In this document: piece by piece, positions 25,820 to 34,371 of the stretch
Position numbering within the stretch: position 1 is the stretch's first letter
Layout of the letters: the number at the start of each line of letters is the position of its first letter
Assembly (NCBI GenBank): GCA_018242585.1
Contig: JAFEBQ010000051.1
Coordinates: 1 to 64,000 of the forward strand
DNA length: 64,000 bases
Source of the DNA: Planctomycetota bacterium
GTDB lineage: Bacteria; Planctomycetota; Planctomycetia; Pirellulales; PNKZ01
Reading direction: 5' to 3'
Notes under the pieces: generated by a model
What the model was told of the DNA's origin: nothing
Database searches by the model: none
Seen by the model: only the letters and a program-made list of their open reading frames with translations
Translations under genes and position numbers: made by a program

Positions 25820-26872
25820 ATGGCTATCATCGCCGACCCGCCCACCATGCGACCCCTGCCACGACGCTGGCAGCAGGAGTTGAAGGAAGCGATCCGCGAT
25901 GCCGACCAGTTGTGCCACCGGTTGGGGCTGCCGACCCATCTGGCCCGTGCGGCCCAGGCGTCGGCCCGACAGTTTCCGGTGTTCGCACCGCGCAGCTATG
26001 TCGACCGCATGCGTCCCGGCGACCCGGACGACCCGCTGTTGCGCCAGGTGTTACCCCTGGCAGCGGAGGCTCAGCCTAAGTCAAGCTCTGTGCAGCCCGC
26101 GGCCGTCCCCGAAGCCGAACGGATCTATCAGTTAGACCCAGTCGATGACCTGGCTGCCGCGTTGGTTCCCGGCCTGCTTAAAAAGTATGCCGGAAGGGCC
26201 TTAATGATAACAACGGGGGCTTGCGCCGTCCATTGCCGATACTGCTTCCGCCGGCACTTCCCCTATGACGAAACGCCCCGTTCGCTGGCCGATTGGGAGC
26301 CGGCATTCGCGGCCCTGGCGGCCGACCCGACGATCAACGAGGTGATCCTCAGCGGGGGCGATCCGCTGACCCTGGTCGACCCGCTGCTAGCGTCGCTGGC
26401 CGAGCGGCTGTCGGGCATTGCCCACCTGCGCCGGCTGCGCATTCACACGCGATTGCCGATCATGATCCCCGAGCGCGTCACGCCCGAGCTGATCGATTGG
26501 CTGCGCGGCACGCGGCTGACCCCGTGGATGGTCGTCCACGCCAACCACCCGGCCGAGCTTGATGACACGGTGGCCGAGGCACTGGCGCGCTTGATCGACG
26601 CCGGCATTCCGGTCTTGAACCAGGCGGTGCTGTTGCGCGGCGTGAACGACTCGGTCGAGACGCTGGTCGCGCTGTCCGAGCGACTGGTCGAGCTGCGCGT
26701 GCAGCCGTATTACTTGCACCAGTTGGACCGCGTGCTCGGCGCGGCTCATTTCGAAGTGCCCGTCGACGCAGGTCGGGCGCTGGTCGCGGCGCTGCGGGCG
26801 CGCTTGCCCGGCTATGCCGTGCCGCAATACGTGGCCGAGATTCCCGGCGCGTCGAGCAAGACGCCGTTGTAA
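25820..26872 (+). CDS. epmB: EF-P (R)-beta-lysine synthase EpmB (lysine 2,3-aminomutase type)
   Basis: Radical SAM, PLP-dependent aminomutase that turns lysine into beta-lysine for EpmA. In the 350-residue reading from the ATG at 25820 the cluster cysteines are Cys135, Cys139 and Cys142 (GACAVHCRYCFRRHFPY). Family blocks ILSGGDPL, RLRIHTRLP and QPYYLHQLD follow. A longer frame (to 25673) runs into efp on the other strand and is not used. No strong ribosome binding site is visible. The length fits EpmB rather than the longer catabolic KamA, and the efp/epmA context supports EpmB. Confidence 0.93.
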   Translation: MAIIADPPTMRPLPRRWQQELKEAIRDADQLCHRLGLPTHLARAAQASARQFPVFAPRSYVDRMRPGDPDDPLLRQVLPLAAEAQPKSSSVQPAAVPEAERIYQLDPVDDLAAALVPGLLKKYAGRALMITTGACAVHCRYCFRRHFPYDETPRSLADWEPAFAALAADPTINEVILSGGDPLTLVDPLLASLAERLSGIAHLRRLRIHTRLPIMIPERVTPELIDWLRGTRLTPWMVVHANHPAELDDTVAEALARLIDAGIPVLNQAVLLRGVNDSVETLVALSERLVELRVQPYYLHQLDRVLGAAHFEVPVDAGRALVAALRARLPGYAVPQYVAEIPGASSKTPL

Positions 26873-26894
26873 TAAGCTTTGCGATGCGCAAGAA

Positions 26895-26928
26895 AAAACG
26901 CCGTGGACGAATCCGTCCACGGCGTTTT
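26895..26928. terminator. Bidirectional terminator between epmB and gap
   Basis: A 15-bp perfect stem including A4/T4 ends (AAAACGCCGTGGACG and complement) with an AATC loop. The T-run at either end suits rho-independent termination of both the plus-strand epmB and the minus-strand gap gene. Confidence 0.85.
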
Positions 26929-26963
26929 GATTTTGGCAATCACTTCGCGGTTGGGAAAGACGC

Positions 26964-28028
<1,065 letters not shown>

Positions 28029-28220
28029 TCAAAAGATAAAGCTTGAATCGTCGCCCTTGGTTTCGTCGTGATGACGGGCGACGGGCGGTGCAACCGCGTT
28101 AGCAGCGCGACATTCTTGTTGGCCGGGCAAACTTCAGTGCGATCGCCCAAACCGATTAGCGGACCCACCAGCGATTCGTTCGTGGGCGCGTGCGGAACAG
28201 GGGATTATACTGGCCCCCCC

Positions 28221-29054
28221 ATGCCTGAGCAACCGCCGCCCCCTAGCACCGAAACCCCCGCCGCGCGGCCGCCGCTGCCCCGCTGGCGATTGCCGGTGGG
28301 CGTTCCCCGCAGCTTGTGGGATTACTTCCAGTCGCCCCACATCGCGCTCGACTACGACGCCTACTTTCAAGGCAACAGTTTGTTCGAGTTCGACGAGGCT
28401 TTCATTGCCAAACACCTCACGCGCCCCGGCTGGCTGGCCGACTTGGGGTGCGGCACCGGCCGACTGCTGGTGCCGTTTGCACGGCGCGGCTTTCGCGGGC
28501 TGGCCGTCGATCTGTCGGCCCACATGCTCGGCGTGGTGCGCGGCAAGGCGATGGCCGAGAACTTGCCGATCGATCTGCTGCTGGCCAACCTGGCCGAGTT
28601 GGACTGCCTCGGCGACGCGAGCATCGACTACGCGATTTGCATGTTCAGCACGCTGGGCATGGTGCAAGGCGCGTCCCTGCGCCGCCGCGTGCTCGACCAT
28701 GTGTTTCGCGCGCTGAAGCCGGGCGGAATGTTCATCCTGCACGTCCACAATCGCTGGCATCACTTGCACCAGCACGAGGGACGTCGCTGGCTGTTGGTGA
28801 ACTGGCTGCGTTCGGTGTTCTTGAAGGATAGCGAGCCCGGCGACAAGTGGTTCGACTATCGCGGCATTCCGCAGATGTACCTGCACGCCTTCACGCGCCG
28901 CGAGTTGCGCGCGTTGCTGACTGGCGCCGGGTTCGAGATTGTCGAGATGATGCCACTGGACACCGAGCGGCGGCACGCCCTGCCGCACGCCTGGTTCTTC
29001 GAGCGGCTGCGCGCGAACGGCTGGATCACGGCTTGCCGAAAACCTGTGCGTTGA
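28221..29054 (+). CDS. SAM-dependent methyltransferase, class I
   Basis: A 277-residue methyltransferase with motif I DLGCGTGRLL (about residues 73-82), then VDLS and the post-I acidic region. The substrate-binding half ends with HAWFFERL. The N-terminal ~20 residues are Pro-rich. The ATG at 28221 is chosen because upstream in-frame sequence is not conserved-looking and no Shine-Dalgarno is present. A TATACT at 28206-28211 would start transcription only a few bases before the ATG, so the transcript may be nearly leaderless. The methyl acceptor is unknown. The 204-base gap from gap holds nothing else recognisable. Confidence 0.82.
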   Translation: MPEQPPPPSTETPAARPPLPRWRLPVGVPRSLWDYFQSPHIALDYDAYFQGNSLFEFDEAFIAKHLTRPGWLADLGCGTGRLLVPFARRGFRGLAVDLSAHMLGVVRGKAMAENLPIDLLLANLAELDCLGDASIDYAICMFSTLGMVQGASLRRRVLDHVFRALKPGGMFILHVHNRWHHLHQHEGRRWLLVNWLRSVFLKDSEPGDKWFDYRGIPQMYLHAFTRRELRALLTGAGFEIVEMMPLDTERRHALPHAWFFERLRANGWITACRKPVR

Positions 29055-29063
29055 TACTGGTTC

Positions 29064-29334
29064 GACAAACACCCCTCCCTTTCAGGGAGGGGCAGGGGGA
29101 GGGTAAGAACGTGGCGAGCGAAAGACGTTTCCAATCATCACGTCGGCGCGAAGCAGCCTTTTCCCCTTGTGGGAGAAGGTGGCCCGCAGGGCCGGATGAG
29201 GGGTAAATGAAGTTGCCAATCGCGCGAGCCTGGGGCCGACCCCTCACCCGGTTTGCTGACGCAAACCACCCTCTCCCGCAAGGGGCGAGGGTAGAAAATG
29301 CGGCTCGCTGCGCTTGCCGAACCCTGTATGACTG
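29064..29334. repeat. Composite intergenic hairpin repeat, copy D
   Basis: Second full copy of the unit seen at 13601-13856, same orientation and block order (GACAAACACCCCTCCC start, CCTTTTCCCC/GGGAGAAGG hairpin, CCCTCACCC then GGGCGAGGG, ending near CCTGTATGAC). It fills the 295-base gap between the methyltransferase and the thioredoxin-like gene. Confidence 0.8.
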
Positions 29335-29349
29335 GGAGAGGTAAAACAC

Positions 29350-29970
29350 TCACCGCGAGCGGCGGCGGCGCTCGTAGCGAATCTGACAGCCGATGGCGGC
29401 GGTCTCGGCGGGTTGCGGCTTGTGGTCCGCGAGCAACGCGGTGAGCGCGTCACCCAGATAATGCTTGCTGGCCACCGCGGCGTTACTGTTGTCGTCCAGC
29501 CCGCCCATGTAGACGATCCGTCGTTCGGCGTTCAACACGAAGAACTCGGGCGTGAACGTCGCGCCGTAGTCCTTGGCGATTTGTTGGGTCGAGTCGAACA
29601 GAAAATCGAACGGCCAGTCGTGGCTGGCCGCGCGCTCTTTCATGCGCGACAGGCTGTCTTCTTCGATCTTGTTGACGTTGACGGCGACAAACGCGACTTT
29701 TTCGCTGGCGAACTTCCGCGCCAAGGCGATGATCCGGTCCTCGTAGTCGGTCGCCACCGGGCAACTCAGGCAGGTGAAGACCAGCACCACCAGACGCTTG
29801 TCCTTCAAGTCCGCGAGCGCATGCCGACGGTCATCGACGCCGATTAGATCTTTCCATTCGGGCGCGGCGTCCCCGAGCTTGAGCATCGGATTGAACTCGC
29901 CCGCTTGGGCCGACACGACGGGCGCAACAAACGCGCCCGCCAGCGCTAGGAGCAGCACATACCGAACCAT
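29350..29970 (-). CDS. Secreted thioredoxin-like/redoxin family protein
   Basis: A 206-residue exported redox protein. The signal peptide is residues 1-22 and the mature domain has the AhpC/TSA-like thioredoxin fold with a CxxC-type pair Cys67-Leu-Ser-Cys70 (FTCLSCP). TFTPEFFVLN carries the cis-Pro region. The ATG at 29970 has GGAGAA 8 bases upstream; longer frames add only a low-complexity lead. The C-terminus ends in Arg-rich residues. Probably a periplasmic disulfide reductase or peroxiredoxin-like protein; no partner gene is adjacent. Confidence 0.85.
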   Translation of the reverse strand: MVRYVLLLALAGAFVAPVVSAQAGEFNPMLKLGDAAPEWKDLIGVDDRRHALADLKDKRLVVLVFTCLSCPVATDYEDRIIALARKFASEKVAFVAVNVNKIEEDSLSRMKERAASHDWPFDFLFDSTQQIAKDYGATFTPEFFVLNAERRIVYMGGLDDNSNAAVASKHYLGDALTALLADHKPQPAETAAIGCQIRYERRRRSR

Positions 29971-30191
29971 AACCAGACTTCTCCGCCAAGTTCCGCCCGC
30001 GGAATCCGGCACGCTCGACGAACGTCGTTGACCTTGCGCGCCGGAGGCCGTTGACCAGCCCATTCTTCCCTACATTCGCTACCATTGGCAAGCTCGCTAA
30101 TCCACGCTCTAACGGAAACGTAAGCTATGGTTGTTCAATCGCCTCGATCTCGGTCGATCGACGGCGCTAGTGAACGATGTGCGAGCCGATC

Positions 30192-30722
30192 ATGAAATGT
30201 TCAGTCGCTTTGTTGAGTGTCCTGCTGTTGTGCCCGGCCGTGGCGGCTTCGGACTTCTTGATGGTTCGGCCGATGATGGACTCGCCCCAGAACCCGGTAG
30301 GCTCGGTCGCCCCAGCGGCCAGCGGCACCGGCCCGGTGCGACAATTCTTTCAGAATATCTTCGGCACCGCGCCGACCGCGGCCACGCCGGCTCCGGTAGC
30401 GGCGGCTCCCTACGCCGCGCCGGCGGCACCGCCGAACATCGTCCTGCCGACCACGCCAGCACCGGCCTACGCCGCGCCGCCGGTCGTGACGACGCCGACC
30501 TATCCGGCCCCGGTCGCGGTCGCGCCACCGGTCGCCCCGGCGCCGCAGCCCAAGCGGTGTCTGCCGCAGCCGCGCATGTGTGCCCCGGCCGCCAGTTGCT
30601 CGCCGACGGTCAATTGGCCCGGCTGTTCGCCCCAGACGACGTACGGCACACCGACGGTCATCGCCCCGGCCGCCATGGTGCCGCAGAACGTGGTGATCGC
30701 CGCCCCAGCCTACGGGTCGTAA
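30192..30722 (+). CDS. Small secreted Pro/Ala-rich protein, unknown
   Basis: A 176-residue protein with a good signal peptide (MKCSVALLSVLLLCPAVAA). The mature part is dominated by Pro, Ala and Thr (about residues 40-125), probably unfolded or wall/surface-spanning. A short Cys-containing tail follows (RCLPQPRMCAPAASCSPTVNWPGC) with four or five cysteines. The start may be ATG 30177, but 30192 places the signal correctly. I recognise no family. The region 30723-30848 after it holds no gene. Confidence 0.6.
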   Translation: MKCSVALLSVLLLCPAVAASDFLMVRPMMDSPQNPVGSVAPAASGTGPVRQFFQNIFGTAPTAATPAPVAAAPYAAPAAPPNIVLPTTPAPAYAAPPVVTTPTYPAPVAVAPPVAPAPQPKRCLPQPRMCAPAASCSPTVNWPGCSPQTTYGTPTVIAPAAMVPQNVVIAAPAYGS

Positions 30723-30848
30723 TTCGGCCCTGGCCGGCGGCTCGGTAACATCAGCCGTCGCTTGGCTTTTGCGGCTTTCTCGCGTGCATCCCGAGTGGGC
30801 CAGCCGCTAGCTGGTGGTGGTGTCGCAACATCGCGTGCAAGGGCTAGC

Positions 30849-31052
30849 CTAGCGATCGGGGCCAAACTTGGTTTCGCGCACGTTCTCTTGACTGTCGGCA
30901 TCACGGAACTTGCGCAGGTTGCTCGGCCTGGCGGTCAGGTAGTCGCTCTCTCGAAGGACGCCCAAGCATTGCTTCCGATGCTCCTTGCAATACCGCTCGT
31001 CTTTGACTGCGGGCTGGTCACAGAGTTCGCACTTTTTCTTGATCGGGGCCAT
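30849..31052 (-). CDS. Small Cys/His protein, possible zinc knuckle
   Basis: A 67-residue protein. Its first half has CELC then YC-K-EH (two Cys pairs plus His spaced like a small zinc finger) in a Lys-rich context; the second half is charged. The longer frame to 31235 adds a non-conserved lead. The ATG at 31052 has no clear ribosome binding site. It follows the toxin gene (stop 31102) on the same strand with a 49-base gap. Base composition here is lower in GC than the surroundings. It could be a real accessory gene or a chance frame. Confidence 0.4.
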   Translation of the reverse strand: MAPIKKKCELCDQPAVKDERYCKEHRKQCLGVLRESDYLTARPSNLRKFRDADSQENVRETKFGPDR

Positions 31053-31101
31053 GGCGGCATTGTAGCGGGTAGAACCGGCAAAGGCCTGCGGCGTGGGCGG
31101 T

Positions 31102-31623
31102 TCAATCACGCGGGCGAAAAGTGGGTGCGGGTTTGATCGGCGCCTTATCGAAAACCGCCTGGTAAAGCTGCGGCCTGTGCCAAGCCATAGTAACACTGCC
31201 AGAGTCGGTGACATTCGCGATGAATGGCGACTCAAACTTGTTTCCGAAGAAGTAAATGTGTTTTAGCGCCTTAACTAAAGCTTGGCCAATGGCTGGCCCT
31301 GCCATGTTTTTGCCGCTGAATACGAACGCCTTGACGTTGCCGCGAAACAACGCGACAAGTTCGAGATAATTATGCCGGAAGTCTCTGTCGCCGGTAATGA
31401 CGAGCCAATTGCGCTTGCCAACGACCGGTAGCCAAGCGGTGTCTGGCGAATCGTGTTCGAAGTGGTCGTGATGAACTTCCACCGTCGCGCCTGCGGCGCG
31501 CAATGCACCCGGAACATCGAATCGTCCTAGGCACCGATCAACAAACAGGACAACGTCACGCGGCCAAGGCGACGTTGAGTTCGCATCGGACCGCTTCTTC
31601 GATGTCGTCCGTTTTGCAGGCAT
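31102..31623 (-). CDS. PIN-like domain protein, VapC45-type toxin candidate
   Basis: A 173-residue protein with a PIN-like RNase fold: VVLFVDRCLG near the start with an Asp at the first acidic position, and ITGDRDFRHNY about 50 residues later with the next Asp/Arg pair. This is the pattern of VapC45-type PIN proteins, ribonuclease toxins paired with DUF433-domain antitoxins. Its start (31623) overlaps the end of that antitoxin gene by 68 bases; no later ATG is obvious. Codon use is less GC-rich than in neighbours. Toxicity is inference from family and pairing. Confidence 0.7.
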   Translation of the reverse strand: MPAKRTTSKKRSDANSTSPWPRDVVLFVDRCLGRFDVPGALRAAGATVEVHHDHFEHDSPDTAWLPVVGKRNWLVITGDRDFRHNYLELVALFRGNVKAFVFSGKNMAGPAIGQALVKALKHIYFFGNKFESPFIANVTDSGSVTMAWHRPQLYQAVFDKAPIKPAPTFRPRD

Positions 31624-32248
31624 AATCTTTGGCTAAATGGATCGTCGTTTCGCCAGCCTTATACCGTTCAGCGATAATTGCCGTTGGCACATGAATCTTG
31701 GCCAGAACCGGACGGCCAAAAGAATAGCGCGGATCGATCACAACTGACTTTGGACTTTCGTCAGTAATGAGCCTTGTAAATGGGTACAAGGCCACAGCGA
31801 CCTTGTTTTCCCACTTAAGCCGAGTCAAGTATTCTCGGATGAATCCCAGAATCCGTTGTCGTCCCTTCGTTCCCGCATCAACTAGCTCTTTGTCCTGGAG
31901 ATTCTCAACGAATACAGACGCGCCGCCAACTTTAAACTCCTGCTGGATGAGCGGCCTTTTCCATCCGTATTCTTGCGATACGAAATCCAGCGCGGCCCGA
32001 ATTGCCGGCATCTTGACGTGGTGGGTTCGACGCAAGGCGCTCAGTACGTGCGCCTCAGCCAAGTTGTAAAAAGACAGCATCAATACTTCAGGGTTTGGCA
32101 GATTGATCAGCGGGCAAAAATGCTTTTGGCCTGCAGTTGTCGGGTATTCGCCCCCCTTGACCCAATCGCGCAGCGTTGAAACCGGCAGACGCAGATAATG
32201 CGCAGCTAACGGCAAAGAATAGGCCGGAATCTCACGTGGATCTTCCAT
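31556..32248 (-). CDS. DUF433 domain protein, VapB45-type antitoxin candidate
   Basis: A 230-residue protein. The N-terminal half has a DNA-binding-like stretch (SLPLAAHYLRLPVSTLRDWV), a likely winged or MerR-like helix-turn-helix. The C-terminus is DUF433-like (GRPVLAKIHVPTAIIAERYKAG). This is the usual architecture of antitoxins paired with PIN-like toxins. The longest frame begins at a GTG at 32287; the ATG at 32248 is preferred as it places the HTH at the start, but no ribosome site separates them. It precedes and overlaps the PIN gene, as in TA operons, and probably autoregulates it. Confidence 0.65.
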   Translation of the reverse strand: MEDPREIPAYSLPLAAHYLRLPVSTLRDWVKGGEYPTTAGQKHFCPLINLPNPEVLMLSFYNLAEAHVLSALRRTHHVKMPAIRAALDFVSQEYGWKRPLIQQEFKVGGASVFVENLQDKELVDAGTKGRQRILGFIREYLTRLKWENKVAVALYPFTRLITDESPKSVVIDPRYSFGRPVLAKIHVPTAIIAERYKAGETTIHLAKDYACKTDDIEEAVRCELNVALAA

Positions 32249-32724
32249 CGCGAGAAGCGTATCGATTGGGAATCTGAGTTTGGCCACAGGGCACCAAGGC
32301 AGGGATGGGCGTCAGCGCGCAATCTTAAGCAGCGACTAGCCTTGCGTCAACGATTTTCCTCGACACGAACAAGCTGATAACAGTTCGCTTATGTGCGCTG
32401 TCAAATATTTTTCGACCAATTGCTTGTATGGGCCGCATTAATGTTTGCTGTGTGAGACTGACTGTAGGAATAACAAGAGCGATAAGCTCCCAGAGCATGC
32501 AACCAGCCGCTATCAAGTGGTTTCGGCACCCTTGTCGGCCGGGCGATTGCCTCCTAAACTGAGAGGCTTCTTACGTTCCGGCCCGCTGGCTGCTGATGAC
32601 TCGCCACGGCGGGGGCCAAGGCCCTTTGCGCCGGCCGGGATCGACTTCGTACATTTGCCAACTGTGTACAACTGCCAAGCGTACAACCGCCAACCGCACA
32701 ACAAACGTCGATAGGGTAACTGCC
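32249..32724. other. 476-base gap, AT-richer, no supported gene
   Basis: Short frames exist (for example 32325-32516 on the minus strand) but none shows conserved features. The first 250 bases share the lower GC of the TA pair. From about 32648 to 32701 there is a short imperfect tandem repeat with GTACAA-CTGCCAA-type units at 15- to 17-base spacing, just before the small basic protein. The transition back to genome-like GC lies near 32530. Confidence 0.5.
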
Positions 32725-33024
32725 ATGACGATGGACAAGAGCTTACGCATCCGCCGCGGGGCGACCAGCAACCGAAGCGTGTTCAATCGCGCTGAGCGGA
32801 TCACCAAGCTGAAGGAAGCCGACAAGTGGGCCGACGGCCGCAGCCCGCTGGGGCTACCCAAGGTCCGGGTCATCAAGATGATGATGAAGAAGAAGAAAAA
32901 GGCCAAGGAAGAGGGGGCCGAAGGAGCCGCCGCCGCTCCGGCCGCGGGCGCCGCCGCCAAGCCGGCTGCTGGGGCTGCCGCCGCCAAGCCCGCCGCCGCT
33001 GCCAAGCCGGCCGGCAAGAAGTAA
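32725..33024 (+). CDS. PVC-type small basic protein with Lys/Ala/Pro tail
   Basis: A 99-residue protein resembling the small basic protein family shared by Planctomycetes, Verrucomicrobia and Chlamydiae (TIGR04137-like). It has the compact core MDKSLRIRRG, FNRAERITKLKE and GLPKVRVIKM. After the core it has a run of basic residues (KKKKK) and a tail of about 40 residues made almost only of Ala, Pro, Lys and Gly, like a histone H1 tail. AGGG sits 8 bases before the ATG at 32725 (a second ATG is at 32731). A strong terminator follows. Role unknown; the tail suggests nucleic acid binding, which is inference. Confidence 0.75.
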   Translation: MTMDKSLRIRRGATSNRSVFNRAERITKLKEADKWADGRSPLGLPKVRVIKMMMKKKKKAKEEGAEGAAAAPAAGAAAKPAAGAAAAKPAAAAKPAGKK

Positions 33025-33088
33025 TTCAGGTCCATTCTGTTCGCGGCAGGTCTATCCTTTCCGCAGCAAGCAAGTGCCAGCACTTCCC

Positions 33089-33121
33089 AAGCCCAGGGGT
33101 GGCAAGCCCCTGGGCTTTTTT
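33089..33121 (+). terminator. Rho-independent terminator after small basic protein
   Basis: Stem AAGCCCAGGGG with its complement, 7-base loop, then a run of T. The arm sequence, CCCAGGGG...CCCCTGGG, resembles the hairpin at 40333-40352. Confidence 0.85.
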
Positions 33122-33305
33122 ACGCGCGTGACCGAACAGCACATCACGACCTGCACTGGGACGCGGCTCGCGGTGCTATCGCTTGGCGGTGGCCTTGTCT
33201 CGATTCCCCCCCAGCGGTTAGCATGCCGCGGCTCCGGTCTGGACTTGTTGTCAGGATGACCGCCCGATCGGAGCCTCGCCCCGTCAACGGAAAGGATTCC
33301 GTCGT

Positions 33306-34358
33306 ATGCCCACCACGCTTGCCACGCTGGCTGAATTGGTCCAAGGCACTCTTGTCGGCGATGGCGACACGCCGATCTCGGGCGCGAATCCGCAGCGCGT
33401 GGCAACGCCGGGCGAGATTACGTTGATCGATAGCAGCGAAAAGGCCCAACGCTTTGGCGCGGGTCAGGCCGCCGCCGCCGTCTGCCCGCGCGGCTTCACG
33501 CTGGCTGGCGTACCAGTGGTGCAAGTCGACGACGTCCACGCGGCGTTCACCAAAATTGTCAGCTACTTCCGCCCCGCGCGCGCGGCGGCGAAATCGGGCA
33601 TCGACCCGCGGGCGATCGTCAGCTCGACCGCGCGCTTGGCCGCGAACGTCACGGTGCATGCCGGCGCGACGATCGGCGACGATTGTGAAATCGGCTCGGG
33701 CTGCGTGATTCACTCGGGCGTGCAGATCATGGCTGGCTGCCGACTGGCCGAGAATGTCACGCTGTTTCCGAACGTCGTGCTGTACGAGAACACGCGGATC
33801 GGCGCGCGCTGCATTGTCCACGGCGGCGCGGTGCTCGGCGCGTATGGCTTTGGCTACAAGCTGGTCGATGGCCAGCACGTCTTGTCGGCCCAATTGGGCT
33901 ACGTCGAGCTGCACGACGACGTTGAAGTTGGCGCGAGCACGACGATCGATCGCGGCACCTACGGCCCCACGCTGATCGGCGCCGGCACCAAGATCGATAA
34001 CCAGGTGATGATCGCTCACAACTGCCGATTGGGTCGCGGCAACCTGATCTGCTCGCAGGTCGGCATCGCCGGCAGCACCAGCACCGGCGACTACGTGGTA
34101 ATGGCCGGGCAAGTCGGCGTGCGCGACCATGTACACATCGGCGACCAGGCCGTGCTGGGCGCCAAAGCGGGCGTCTCGAACGACGTCGGCCCGGGCATCC
34201 GGATGCTCGGCACGCCAGCCACGGTCGAACGCGATCAGAAGCTGATGATGGCCACCTATGCCAAGCTGCCCGAGTTGCGGCACCAGATCAAGCACCTGGA
34301 GGCGGCGGTCCACGCGCTTGAGAAGCTGCATCAGGAGCCCGGGCAAGCGGCGGCCTGA
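33306..34358 (+). CDS. lpxD: UDP-3-O-acyl-glucosamine N-acyltransferase
   Basis: Third step of lipid A synthesis: N-acylates UDP-3-O-acyl-glucosamine. The 350-residue protein has an N-terminal uridine-binding domain (about 1-95), then a left-handed beta-helix of hexapeptide repeats (about 100-300). Catalytic His238 lies in MIAHNCRLG and the acyl-chain block GAYGFGY is present. The C-terminal helix is about 310-345. AAGGA lies 9 bases before the ATG. The lpxI gene follows after 13 bases, so the two are probably one transcription unit. Confidence 0.95.
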   Translation: MPTTLATLAELVQGTLVGDGDTPISGANPQRVATPGEITLIDSSEKAQRFGAGQAAAAVCPRGFTLAGVPVVQVDDVHAAFTKIVSYFRPARAAAKSGIDPRAIVSSTARLAANVTVHAGATIGDDCEIGSGCVIHSGVQIMAGCRLAENVTLFPNVVLYENTRIGARCIVHGGAVLGAYGFGYKLVDGQHVLSAQLGYVELHDDVEVGASTTIDRGTYGPTLIGAGTKIDNQVMIAHNCRLGRGNLICSQVGIAGSTSTGDYVVMAGQVGVRDHVHIGDQAVLGAKAGVSNDVGPGIRMLGTPATVERDQKLMMATYAKLPELRHQIKHLEAAVHALEKLHQEPGQAAA

Positions 34359-34371
34359 ACCGCGCGTCGGC

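Noticed and set aside
32325-32516. 63-residue frame on the minus strand with a hydrophobic start
   Set aside because: No ribosome site, no conserved pattern and it lies in an AT-rich tail of the island.
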